Assembly: GCA_044355655.1 (NCBI GenBank)
Contig: JBIKXS010000070.1
Span: 1-7,679, forward strand
Reading direction: 5' to 3'
Length of the DNA: 7,679 nucleotides
Source of the DNA: UBA3064 sp023258775
Lineage (GTDB): Bacteria > Pseudomonadota > Gammaproteobacteria > Burkholderiales > Burkholderiaceae_E
Positions 1 to 5,425 of the stretch are shown here, piece by piece. The stretch's first letter is position 1. Every line of letters starts with the position of its first letter. Position numbers and translations under genes: made by a program. The notes under the pieces are model-generated. The model saw nothing but the letters and a program-made list of their open reading frames with translations, made no database searches and was not told where the DNA came from.

Positions 1-2
1 CT

Positions 3-266
3 CGAAGAACCAAGAAGCGGCTGGTGACTAGGCCAGCGCAGCCCTTGGTTTGCCCAAGCGAAGTCAACAATGTGTGGGCCATAGATTTCATGCGTGACAC
101 GCTTTATGACGGCAGACCGTTCAGGACATTCAATGTGATAGATGAAGGAAACCGAGAGGGCTTGCGCATTGAAGTGGGAAGATCGATTTCCAGTCTTCGG
201 GTAACGCGCATCATGAGTGAGCTCGTAGAGTTCTACGGCAAGCCCCAGGCTATTCGGCTGGACAAC
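3..266 (+). pseudogene. IS3-family transposase OrfB, 5' part, split by an IS110 element
   Basis: DDE integrase-type transposase that cuts and joins IS3-family ends. The frame is open from the left window edge with no start codon, so the N-terminal helix-turn-helix part lies outside. Visible are the first catalytic Asp in VWAIDFM, the conserved FRTFNVIDE stretch, and the second catalytic Asp in AIRLDN, after which homology stops at 266. The rest of the gene resumes in the same frame at 1855. The 88 codons here plus 99 codons there make the C-terminal two thirds of a usual OrfB of about 275 aa. An initiation at the GTG at 24 is not needed: the codons before it (reading RTKKRL) also look like family sequence. 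The gene is inactivated by the insertion. IS3-family OrfB is normally made by frameshifting from OrfA, which is not in view. Confidence 0.9.
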
Positions 267-273
267 GTACTAA

Positions 274-288
274 ATGCAATAGGTGTTG
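274..288 (+). repeat. Subterminal inverted repeat, transposase-distal (right) end of the IS110-family element
   Basis: ATGCAATAGGTGTTG on the plus strand, 7 bp inside the border. It pairs with the repeat at 1831-1847, allowing a 2-nt gap. Subterminal rather than terminal repeats are typical of IS1111-type elements. Confidence 0.7.
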
Positions 289-328
289 CTCAAAAAGAAC
301 AAGCTCACTCCTGGCTGTCAAAGCAACC

Positions 329-351
329 AAAAAAACAGCGTCACTTCGCTG
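329..351 (-). terminator. Hairpin with T-run, possible end of the element's guide RNA
   Basis: Read on the minus strand, CAGCG-AAGTGA-CGCTG is followed directly by seven T residues. The 5-bp stem is short for an intrinsic terminator, but the position fits the 3' end of either the transposase mRNA or a separate guide RNA. Confidence 0.4.
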
Positions 352-516
352 CCTTGCCCAATGGTCACTTCCACGTATTACGCAGGGCGTCGATTCACCA
401 TAATGAACACAAGATCCAGCAGTGATGAGCTGCGGTCTTTACCGAACTTAAAACAATCGGTTGCCCAGTGGAAGGTCCAAACATTATCTACGGGGTCCTG
501 GTGGCCCCAACGGCCC
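329..516 (-). ncRNA. Candidate bridge/seeker RNA of the IS110-family element
   Basis: IS110-family transposases use an element-encoded RNA with loops that pair with target and donor DNA; in IS1111-type members it lies between the transposase stop and the right end. The stretch after the transposase stop (488) has small hairpins: ACCGA...TCGGT on the minus strand, a near-palindrome around 373-382 (CGTAATACG), and the T-tailed hairpin at 329-351. Two segments match the two sides of the real insertion site. Minus-strand TTGGGGCC (503-510) resembles TCGGGGCC on one side. Minus-strand CTGGGCAAC (460-468) resembles CTGGACAAC on the other. Each difference is tolerated as a G-U/T wobble. The guide at 503-510 is inside the last codons of the transposase, so the RNA would overlap the coding end. 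The 5' end, promoter and donor guides were not resolved. The limits given are nominal. Confidence 0.42.
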
Positions 517-1771
517 TAGAGAGAGGGATCGATCCACTGGGCGAAACTTCAAAGTAACCCTGGTAGGGTGTACCGGATTTAATCAGTGCATGTACGACAC
601 GCGCCATCTTGGCCATCACTGCAGTCATTGCCTTGCGTTTGCAGTCGGCATCTTTGGGTGTAGCCTGGGTGTAGCGATGAAACTTATTGCGAAAAGAGTT
701 CTCGGTTTGACGGATGGCGTGCAAGCTGGCCATGTAGAGTGCCAGGCGAAGTCTGGCATTACCCCGCTTGGATAGCTTGTCCTGCCCCCGAAAATTGCCT
801 GACTGGTTCTTGGCCAAATCCAAGCCGCAATACTTGAGAAACTGACGGTGATGGTGAAAACGACGCAAATCCCCGCCCTCGGCCAAGATGGTCATGGCGA
901 CGATGGGGCCGATACCGGGTACGGTCTTGAGCAGACAATAGTCTGGGTGCGTGCTGAGCGTGGCTTCGGCCTGCTGCTCGAGTTGCTGGCGCTGGTTGGT
1001 CAATTCTTGGTAACGCTTGAGCTGCAGTTGAAAGGTTTGACAGGCCAGCGAGTCAGGGGCAATGGGCAGACCAATACTGTGCTGAGCCGCCTCATACAGC
1101 TCTAAGAGTTTGGCTTGTTTATTCATCTTGCGGCCAATAATGGGGCTGGCAATCTGGCAAAACGCTTGTTCGTTATGTTGTGTGACGCTAGCAGGTGTGG
1201 GAAAGTGCAGCAAATAGTTGATCCACCAAGCACTGCGGGTCGAGCACCAAAACTTGGCCATCTCTGGAAAGTAAAGCGGCAGGTAGTGCGTCAAGATGGA
1301 GTGCTGCAGGCGAGTTCGGGCCAGTGTGATGTTGCTGTAGGTTTTAGAGAGCTCTTGGATATCGTGATAGCCAGATCTCATGGGTTCGACGTAGGTTTGC
1401 ACAATGCCGCGCTTGAGCAACTCGAGCAAGATGCCCGCATCTTTGGGGTCGTTCTTATCCCACGAGTTAAAAATGGCTTCGCGGTAGCGGGCGCTGGCTA
1501 GAGATGAAATCAAAGAGACATCAAAGCCTTCGGTTAACAGCCGGTAAGCCAATGGTCGGTGATAGTTGCCGGTGGCCTCAAAGCCGATATGGCAGGGTTG
1601 GGGCAGCTCGCGTATGACCTCAATCAAGCGATCGTGGTCTTTGCCGGAATTGGCCATGCGAAAGCGGCGGGTCTTGCCGTCTGTGAGCTCAACCATGACA
1701 ACGTTGTAATCCTTGGCAATATCTATTGCAACCCATGAGTCATAGGCTTTATGCTGCAGTTGGTCAGTCAT
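488..1771 (-). CDS. IS110-family transposase (DEDD/Ser recombinase, IS1111 type)
   Basis: RNA-guided recombinase of 427 aa that excises and inserts its element. The N-terminal RuvC-like DEDD domain shows Asp17 (AIDIAK), Glu65 (FEATGNYH), and Asp108/Asp111 (NDPKDA). A helical, Gln-rich linker follows (about 245-275). The C-terminal Tnp20 domain has the helix-hairpin-helix TVPGIGP (283-289), the conserved KYCGLDL (313-319) and the nucleophile Ser334 in LSKRGN. All key residues are present, so the enzyme looks functional. I chose the ATG at 1771 because AGAGGA lies 9 nt upstream on the minus strand; a TTG at 1789 would include that ribosome site in the coding region. The last ~20 residues after GYFEV look non-conserved and their DNA overlaps a candidate target guide (503-510). 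The gene lies antisense within the split IS3 transposase. Confidence 0.95.
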   Translation of the reverse strand: MTDQLQHKAYDSWVAIDIAKDYNVVMVELTDGKTRRFRMANSGKDHDRLIEVIRELPQPCHIGFEATGNYHRPLAYRLLTEGFDVSLISSLASARYREAIFNSWDKNDPKDAGILLELLKRGIVQTYVEPMRSGYHDIQELSKTYSNITLARTRLQHSILTHYLPLYFPEMAKFWCSTRSAWWINYLLHFPTPASVTQHNEQAFCQIASPIIGRKMNKQAKLLELYEAAQHSIGLPIAPDSLACQTFQLQLKRYQELTNQRQQLEQQAEATLSTHPDYCLLKTVPGIGPIVAMTILAEGGDLRRFHHHRQFLKYCGLDLAKNQSGNFRGQDKLSKRGNARLRLALYMASLHAIRQTENSFRNKFHRYTQATPKDADCKRKAMTAVMAKMARVVHALIKSGTPYQGYFEVSPSGSIPLSRAVGATRTP

Positions 1772-1830
1772 TTGGAACGTTCCTCTCAAGATGTTGGAAT
1801 CAAGAGAATGAACCTATTCTTTGTGGCTGA

Positions 1831-1847
1831 CCACCCCTATTCTGCAT
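1831..1847 (-). repeat. Subterminal inverted repeat, transposase-proximal (left) end of the IS110-family element
   Basis: On the minus strand ATGCAGAATAGGGGTGG, 7 bp inside the border, matching ATGCAATAGGTGTTG at 274-288 with a 2-nt gap and two mismatches. In an excised circle the CAGAAT here would sit 17 bp from TTGCAT of the other end, giving a possible junction promoter. Confidence 0.7.
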
Positions 1848-1854
1848 GTACTAC

Positions 1855-2154
1855 GGCCCCGAGCTAACAGCTGAATCGTTCACAGAATGGGCCAAGGAGC
1901 AAGGCATCGAGCTTCGTTTCATCCAGCCTGGAAAGCCCAATCAAAACGGATTCATCGAGCGACTCAACAAGAGTTTCAGGGACGAAGTGCTCAATGCCAA
2001 TTTGTTCAACACGATGTCAGAGGCTCAAGAGGCAGCTGACGTCTGGTTGACGGATTACAACGAGTACCGCCCGCATGAGTCCCTGGGAGACGTGCCACCG
2101 GCTATGTTCAAACCCAGGGCGTTTCAACCGGAAATCTCTACTTTTAATTTGTAG
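1855..2154 (+). pseudogene. IS3-family transposase OrfB, 3' part
   Basis: Continuation of the gene broken at 266, in the same frame. It starts GPELTAESF and contains the catalytic Glu in QNGFIERLNK, 35 residues after the second Asp once the parts are joined, then the usual YNEYRPHESLGDVPP near the C-terminus and a stop at 2152-2154. A start at the ATG at 1846 would lie in the inserted element's tip and is incidental. The fragment lacks two of three catalytic residues and cannot act alone. The outer terminal inverted repeat of the IS3 element should lie shortly after 2154, but without its other end I could not define it. Confidence 0.9.
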
Positions 2155-2488
2155 CCTTGACAGGGAAGTCTACGGCTTGGCCACTCAGAAGCGTTGGGTG
2201 TGCCTCAACCGGCCTTTCTTAATTCTCCGAAAATTCTCACTTTACGACCGTTTGTACGCAGCGCACAATTACCGTTCGTCGGTCTCACTCGCACCAGTCT
2301 TGCCCTGTTTATTCACCGCCTCTGACCACTTTTCGAGCAGCTTTCTGCGCTTGTTCTCGACCACACGCATCTTGTAAAGCGGCGTACGTAAGCACTTAGG
2401 AATGGGTCACTGCTATCGACTTATCCTGTCGACCTAGGATCAACACACAACTAGCCTGAATCGAGTTCTCAAAAGGTGACCTCTCGCT
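2155..2488. other. Intergenic stretch without an intact gene
   Basis: Holds the unlocated right end of the IS3 element (just after 2154) and the minus-strand coding remnant A (2269-2406). There is a small hairpin, ATCCT-N8-AGGAT, around 2424-2441 upstream of the HNH gene. AGGTGA (about 2475-2480) is a plausible ribosome site for the gene at 2489. Nothing else was recognised. Confidence 0.6.
2269..2406 (-). pseudogene. Coding remnant, copy A of a dispersed repeat
   Basis: An open minus-strand frame of 45 codons after a TGA, containing TPLYKMRVVENKRRKLLEKW and ending ETDER-stop; an internal ATG at 2370 would give 33 aa. The same peptide with changes is encoded by copy B at 6496-6620. Of the codon differences I counted, about ten are synonymous and seven are not, with most changes at third positions. 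This implies the two copies diverged while coding on this strand. The peptide is Lys/Arg-rich and probably helical. I do not recognise the family. No ribosome site precedes the ATG, so it is more likely the tail of a longer lost gene than a true small protein. Confidence 0.5.
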
Positions 2489-3319
2489 ATGTCCGACTAC
2501 TTTGACACCTTACAAAAGTTCCTCAAGGCAGAGATGACCATGGCCCATGTGTACCAGCCTGTCATGATTCGTGAGTTATTGATGCGATCTGGCAGCGCTT
2601 CCGTCACGCAGATCGCTCAAGCCATCTTAGATCGAGACCCAACGCAGATCGAGTATTTTTCTGAGATCTTGAAAAACATGGTGGGGCGTGTACTCACCAA
2701 GAATCGGTCGATCACCGAAAGACATGGTGACCAGTATCAGCTAATTGGCTCTACCGAACTCACTGACACTGAACGACAGTCTCTGATCGCCATTTGTGAC
2801 CAGAAAATCACTGCCTTCGAAGCAAAACGCGGCTCGACGATCTGGGAGCATCGCCGCAGAGGACACAGGCCAATCTCAGGCTCAGTGCGCTATCAGGTGT
2901 TGAGCAGGGCTAAATTCCGTTGTGAGCTATGTGGAATCTCAGCAGATGAAAAGAATATCGAGGTCGATCACATTGTTCCAAAGTCGCTGGGCGGCAAGGA
3001 CGATATTGCTAACTATCAGGCACTTTGCTATTCGTGTAACGCATCGAAATTGAATCGAGATAGTGTTGATCACCGGCACAACAAGACGCTATACGACAAC
3101 CGAGAGAAAGACTGCCTCTTTTGCGAAATCAAAACGTCCGATCCCGGCCGACTGATCAGCGAAAACACGCTTGCTTACGCGATTCGCGATGGATTCCCTG
3201 TGACCAGGGCAGCCGTTCGCGAGTTAAACGTGATGCATGGTTTTCATGAAGCCCAAAAGATTGAACATTCTGGGGCTATCACGAGCATCGAACGGCGCAT
3301 CGTGGATGTCGCTATTTAG
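2489..3319 (+). CDS. HNH endonuclease with truncated HIT domain and foreign tail
   Basis: A 276-aa protein matching the N-terminal part of a known two-domain type, HNH nuclease followed by a HIT nucleotide-hydrolase domain. Residues 1-125 form a helical domain with the conserved start (DTLQKFLKAEMTMAHVYQP). The HNH domain is at about 134-190, with zinc Cys145/Cys148 and Cys180/Cys183, catalytic DHIVP (His161), Asn175 and the final Asn184. A HIT domain begins at Cys209 (CLFCEI) and reaches AIRDGFPVT (231-239). After that, at about nt 3206, homology stops. The HIT active site (HxHxH, normally ~70 residues later) is missing and 37 unrelated residues follow. They include a stretch (ELNVMHGF...KIEHSGAI) faintly like phage small-terminase tails, which is a guess. 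The HNH half may still fold; the HIT half cannot work. AGGTGA lies ~10 nt before the ATG. Confidence 0.85.
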   Translation: MSDYFDTLQKFLKAEMTMAHVYQPVMIRELLMRSGSASVTQIAQAILDRDPTQIEYFSEILKNMVGRVLTKNRSITERHGDQYQLIGSTELTDTERQSLIAICDQKITAFEAKRGSTIWEHRRRGHRPISGSVRYQVLSRAKFRCELCGISADEKNIEVDHIVPKSLGGKDDIANYQALCYSCNASKLNRDSVDHRHNKTLYDNREKDCLFCEIKTSDPGRLISENTLAYAIRDGFPVTRAAVRELNVMHGFHEAQKIEHSGAITSIERRIVDVAI

Positions 3320-3353
3320 GCTGCTACTGGAGGCTAATAGATAAGGCTTTAGC

Positions 3354-3391
3354 TTGGTGCAAGCTCCTAACTCGGTTATGCTGGTATAACC
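3354..3391 (+). promoter_or_regulatory. Promoter and palindromic operator of the PIN-RHH toxin-antitoxin operon
   Basis: GGTTAT-GCTGGT-ATAACC at 3374-3391 is a perfect 6-bp inverted repeat ending at the base before the toxin ATG. TATGCT (3377-3382) is a plausible -10, 17 bp after a weak -35 TTGGTG (3354-3359). A second inverted repeat, GCTTG-GTG-CAAGC, sits at 3352-3364. Binding of the RHH antitoxin or the toxin-antitoxin complex here would block the promoter, the usual autoregulation of such modules. The predicted transcript start is about 3 nt before the ATG and no Shine-Dalgarno is visible. Confidence 0.55.
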
Positions 3392-3814
3392 ATGCGTATC
3401 GTTTTGGACACCTCGGTATTGGTTTCTGCCTCACGTTCCAGGCAGGGCGCAAGCTTCGCCCTGATGAGTATTTTGCCCAGCCCGCGCTTTGAGTTTGCCT
3501 TGTCGGTAGCCCTTTATACCGAGTGGCAAGAGGTACTCACCCGGCCGGAGCATCTTCCCCCCGGGCTCCAGCGTGAAGATGTTCTGGCTTATCTGCATTA
3601 TTTGACATCCATTGCCCACCTGCAGGACGTGTATTACCTTTGGCGCCCCTTTTTACGTGATCCTGACGACGACATGGTGCTGGAGTGTGCCGTGGCGTCG
3701 AACAGTCAGTATCTGGTGACCCATAACATCCAGGATTTCCAGCGGATTGTTGAGCTGGGGGTAACGCCGATCACCCCGGCATCTTTTTTGGCCTTCTTGA
3801 GGAGTTTACCGTGA
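3392..3814 (+). CDS. PIN-domain toxin of a type II toxin-antitoxin module
   Basis: A 140-aa PIN-family ribonuclease-like protein of the 'putative toxin-antitoxin system toxin component, PIN family' type (PIN_3). The metal-binding acidic residues are all there: Asp6 (VLDTSVLVSA), Glu44 (YTEWQEVL), the DPDDDMVLECA cluster (90-100, with Asp92-94 and Glu98) and Asp115 (THNIQDF). Length is normal for the family and the protein looks intact. PIN toxins cleave RNA with Mg2+ or Mn2+; the target RNA cannot be told from sequence. The 3' end overlaps the antitoxin start by 4 bp (GTGA), so the two are co-translated, toxin first. The start codon follows an operator-like palindrome directly and has no ribosome site, suggesting weak or leaderless translation. 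Confidence 0.92.
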   Translation: MRIVLDTSVLVSASRSRQGASFALMSILPSPRFEFALSVALYTEWQEVLTRPEHLPPGLQREDVLAYLHYLTSIAHLQDVYYLWRPFLRDPDDDMVLECAVASNSQYLVTHNIQDFQRIVELGVTPITPASFLAFLRSLP

Positions 3815-4044
3815 CCGCCTTGACCGTACGCCTGCCGAATTCAGTGCACGCCAAGATCCGCGAATTAGCTGCGCGTGATGCAATTTCGGTTAACCAGTTT
3901 ATTGCCAGCGCAGCCGCAGAAAAGCTGGCATCCATGTTGACCTTGGACTATTTACGACAGGAGGCTGCCCAAGGTCGGCGGGCAGATTTCGAGCGCTATC
4001 TGGATGCTGTACCAGATGTTCCCGACGATGCCGACAAAGTTTGA
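3811..4044 (+). CDS. Ribbon-helix-helix antitoxin of the PIN module
   Basis: A 77-aa protein beginning TALTVRLPNSVHAKIRELAARD, the pattern of an Arc/CopG-like or HicB-C-terminal-like ribbon-helix-helix: a short beta strand (3-8) that reads DNA, then helices 11-22 and 26-42. The tail (45-77) is acidic near the end (DAVPDVPDDAD) and probably wraps the PIN toxin active site; this is inference from related modules. It starts at a GTG overlapping the toxin stop, with GAGGAG (3799-3804) 6 bp upstream. That site is much better than anything before the toxin, which would favour antitoxin excess. The likely operator is the palindrome at 3374-3391. Confidence 0.88.
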   Translation: MTALTVRLPNSVHAKIRELAARDAISVNQFIASAAAEKLASMLTLDYLRQEAAQGRRADFERYLDAVPDVPDDADKV

Positions 4045-4071
4045 TTTGCGAGAGCCACTCGTGAGGCAAAT
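4044..4071. repeat. Inverted repeat just after the antitoxin stop
   Basis: ATTTGC (4044-4049) and GCAAAT (4066-4071) can pair around a 16-nt loop. There is no T-run, so it is at most a weak transcript end or a processing structure for the PIN-RHH mRNA. Confidence 0.3.
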
Positions 4072-4093
4072 GTAGGCACTAGCGAGACAACTA

Positions 4094-4432
4094 TCAATCC
4101 ATCATTCGGTCGCCAATCACCCGATGCGTCAGCACCCGCGCTCGGTTGGGCTCCACGTGAAAGACACTTGCAATCTCCGGCAACACGCCAAACAGCGGGA
4201 ATGTCTCGCCTCGCCGTGTAAGCGAAAGAAATTGAATCATTGGGGTATCCGCTTGTGCATGGCATTGCATACAGTCGCTCCAAGCGCGGATCGAAGTCGT
4301 CCTTATGCCTATGGCATCTGCGAGGCGCTGCTTGCGATGCTTGCGCTGAAACCAAGGCGAATCGCTAATGCGCAGTGAACCAGGCGCAAACTTATACTTC
4401 TCACGGTTTGATCCGTACGTTTTGAAGTATGT
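4094..4432 (-). pseudogene. Open reading stretch after an in-frame TAG, unknown protein remnant
   Basis: On the minus strand, in the same frame as the DUF2087 gene upstream and separated from it only by the TAG at 4433-4435, 112 codons stay open to a TGA at 4094-4096. The protein reads naturally: YKFAPGSLRISDSPWF early, and RRGETFPLFGVLPEIASVF, VEPNRARVL and GDRMMD at the end. No start codon lies near its beginning; the first Met (4270) would leave 58 aa. It could be the tail of a longer protein cut by a new stop, or the remains of a separate gene. I do not recognise the family. It overlaps no real plus-strand gene. Confidence 0.45.
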
Positions 4433-4885
4433 CTACAACATCGCTAGGGATTGAGGCGATACGCTCGCATCCGACCCAAAGTGTCGACATGCATGCGCTT
4501 TTCTCGCCTCGATGCAGGCTTCGGCGATCGCCTTCGGGTCATGGACACATAAACTAATGACCATCGCTTGCGAGTTTGCTGGCAGCTCGGTCAAGCTGAC
4601 TCGATCGTAAACACGCCCATAACCATCACGCTCAAGCAATCCGGTATCGACCAACCATCGCCTGAGCTCAGCGTGATCAGTCTCCAGCGATGCCATTGCG
4701 CCATTCAGAAGGGCTTTTAGTGCGATATTGATGTCACGCTCGTCGCATGAATCCCGTGGAAGACAACACCAAACCAAGGATAAGGCCTCGAGCCGTTGCG
4801 CTAGGCCAAGGCTCCCAAGATGCACCCGATCCGGCAGCTCTGGAAGATGCTTAAACCTTGGGTTTACATAACAATCGTTTGACAT
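4433..4885 (-). CDS. DUF2087 domain protein, hypothetical
   Basis: A 150-aa protein from the ATG at 4885; a GTG at 4915 would add ten hydrophobic residues (MIFIIFRAFV) without a ribosome site, so I prefer the shorter form. Residues about 46-96 match the DUF2087 pattern, a small winged-helix-like unit: DERDINIALKALLNG, DHAELRRWLVDTGLLERDG, then YGRVYDR. The domain occurs alone or at the C-terminus of ArsR/MarR-like regulators; the job here is unknown and DNA binding is only a guess. The remainder (100-150) contains HDPKAIAEACIEARKAH. The last ~15 residues look irregular, and another frame nearby reads ERIASIPSDVVDILQNVRIKP before a TGA, so a frameshift near 4465 may have altered the natural C-terminus. 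A decayed acetyltransferase lies upstream on the same strand. Confidence 0.65.
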   Translation of the reverse strand: MSNDCYVNPRFKHLPELPDRVHLGSLGLAQRLEALSLVWCCLPRDSCDERDINIALKALLNGAMASLETDHAELRRWLVDTGLLERDGYGRVYDRVSLTELPANSQAMVISLCVHDPKAIAEACIEARKAHACRHFGSDASVSPQSLAML

Positions 4886-4934
4886 GACGAATGCTCTAAA
4901 TATTATGAATATCACACGCAGCTTGTCATGACTG

Positions 4935-5180
4935 CTAAAAAGCTACCGACCAAAAGCTGACGCGCGAGAACTCCAAAAATCCTAGCGCCTGCAGAATCGA
5001 CCAACCTTCCTCGCCCGCATCGACCACGAGCCAACGCCCTCCTCGACGCCACAGCAGCTCAGCCCTAAGCGCCACGAGGTACTTGTAGAGCCCTTGTTGA
5101 CGGTGGCTTGATAGCGTGCCTCCACCAAACGCTTGTTCACCGGGACTATGGTCGCGCGCGCAGACTCTTTGATCCTGAGC
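4935..5180 (-). pseudogene. C-terminal remnant of a GNAT-family acetyltransferase
   Basis: Eighty-one codons on the minus strand with no start codon, opened by a TAA at 5181-5183. The sequence has the hallmarks of GNAT motif A, where acetyl-CoA pyrophosphate binds: AFGGGTLSSHRQQGLYKYLV, with the R-x-x-G-x turn as RQQGLY. RWLVVDAGEEG and then ILQALGFLEFSRVSFWSVAF-stop follow, the usual beta strand and C-terminal 'LGF' segment. The N-terminal half of the domain is missing. The remnant ends about where the plus-strand HNH homology begins (near 5181-5190), so a deletion or insertion joined the two. Other frames over these bases are less natural than this one. Confidence 0.72.
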
Positions 5181-5425
5181 TTAGGTTTTATCAATCGCCG
5201 ACATGGCGCAGGCTTCGCAAGCTTGTGTTGAGTCAGGATCCACTTTGTAGAACTTGTAGCATCGCTGGGCGCATAGCACTAGCGACGGTCGTTGACCATG
5301 TCGTGCCTGTCAAAGCCGGGGGTGCTCGGTTCGACATCGCTAACCTTCAGGGGTTGTGCGTTGCCTGCCACAACCGCAAGACAGCGATCGAGTCAGCCAA
5401 TGCTAGGCAAGTTGCAGCGTTTTGA
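5108..5425 (+). CDS. Small HNH endonuclease, phage type, 5' end probably replaced
   Basis: HNH nuclease with a zinc-bound Cys4 core: FYQSPTWRRLRKLVLSQDPLC (27-47) with Cys47/Cys50, catalytic VVDHVVP (His64), Asn79 in DIANLQGLC, and Cys84/Cys87 before HNRKTA. Such ~100-aa nucleases often sit next to phage terminase genes and help DNA packaging; no terminase is visible here. Family resemblance begins only at about residue 26 (nt 5186). The first 25 residues, from a TTG at 5108, are antisense to the acetyltransferase remnant and are probably not native, so the original start may be lost. The domain itself is complete. The 3' end overlaps the stop of the convergent higA by 23 bp. Confidence 0.72.
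   Translation: MIACLHQTLVHRDYGRARRLFDPELRFYQSPTWRRLRKLVLSQDPLCRTCSIAGRIALATVVDHVVPVKAGGARFDIANLQGLCVACHNRKTAIESANARQVAAF

Larger units (their letters stand above)
267..1854 (-). mobile_element. IS110-family element, IS1111-type, inserted in an IS3 transposase
   Basis: Insertion sequence of about 1588 bp carrying one transposase gene on the minus strand. Borders come from the interrupted host gene: joining 266 to 1855 rebuilds LDN-GPEL with exactly 35 residues between the second Asp and the catalytic Glu. There is no target duplication beyond a possible shared AC dinucleotide (265-266 and 1853-1854), so borders could shift by 2 bp. Subterminal inverted repeats lie at 274-288 and 1831-1847. 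The hexamer GTACTA occurs in direct orientation at both tips (267-272 and 1848-1853). The long non-coding stretch is downstream of the transposase (267-487, 221 nt) and the upstream one is short (83 nt before the ATG). This arrangement, with subterminal repeats, is that of the IS1111 subgroup rather than IS110 proper. The element looks intact. Confidence 0.88.

Noticed and set aside
508..516. CAACGGCCC matches the rebuilt insertion junction across both sides
   Set aside because: Not kept as a separate signal: guides in this family pair one side per strand, so one contiguous match across the junction is not expected, and part of it overlaps the candidate left guide.
283..775. Plus-strand open frames within the right end and 3' part of the IS110-family element
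   Set aside because: No family resemblance; they are antisense to the transposase or lie in its non-coding end.
848..1501. Plus-strand frames of 85 and 128 codons
   Set aside because: Antisense to the transposase, whose catalytic motifs are all in the minus-strand frame.
265..1854. Target-site duplication around the IS110-family element
   Set aside because: Only a shared AC dinucleotide; the GTACTA repeats are inside the element because removing them is needed to rebuild the IS3 frame.
3382..3390. Extended -10 (TGGTATAAC) just before the PIN toxin ATG
   Set aside because: A better match to consensus, but it would start transcription after the ATG, and the toxin has no alternative start that keeps Asp6.
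3996..4378. Frames of 119 codons (minus) and 84 codons (plus)
   Set aside because: Composition and pattern are poorer than the minus-strand frame 4094-4432, which continues the DUF2087 frame.
4982..5194. Minus-strand 70-codon frame
   Set aside because: The neighbouring frame over the same bases has clear GNAT motifs, so this one is a shadow.
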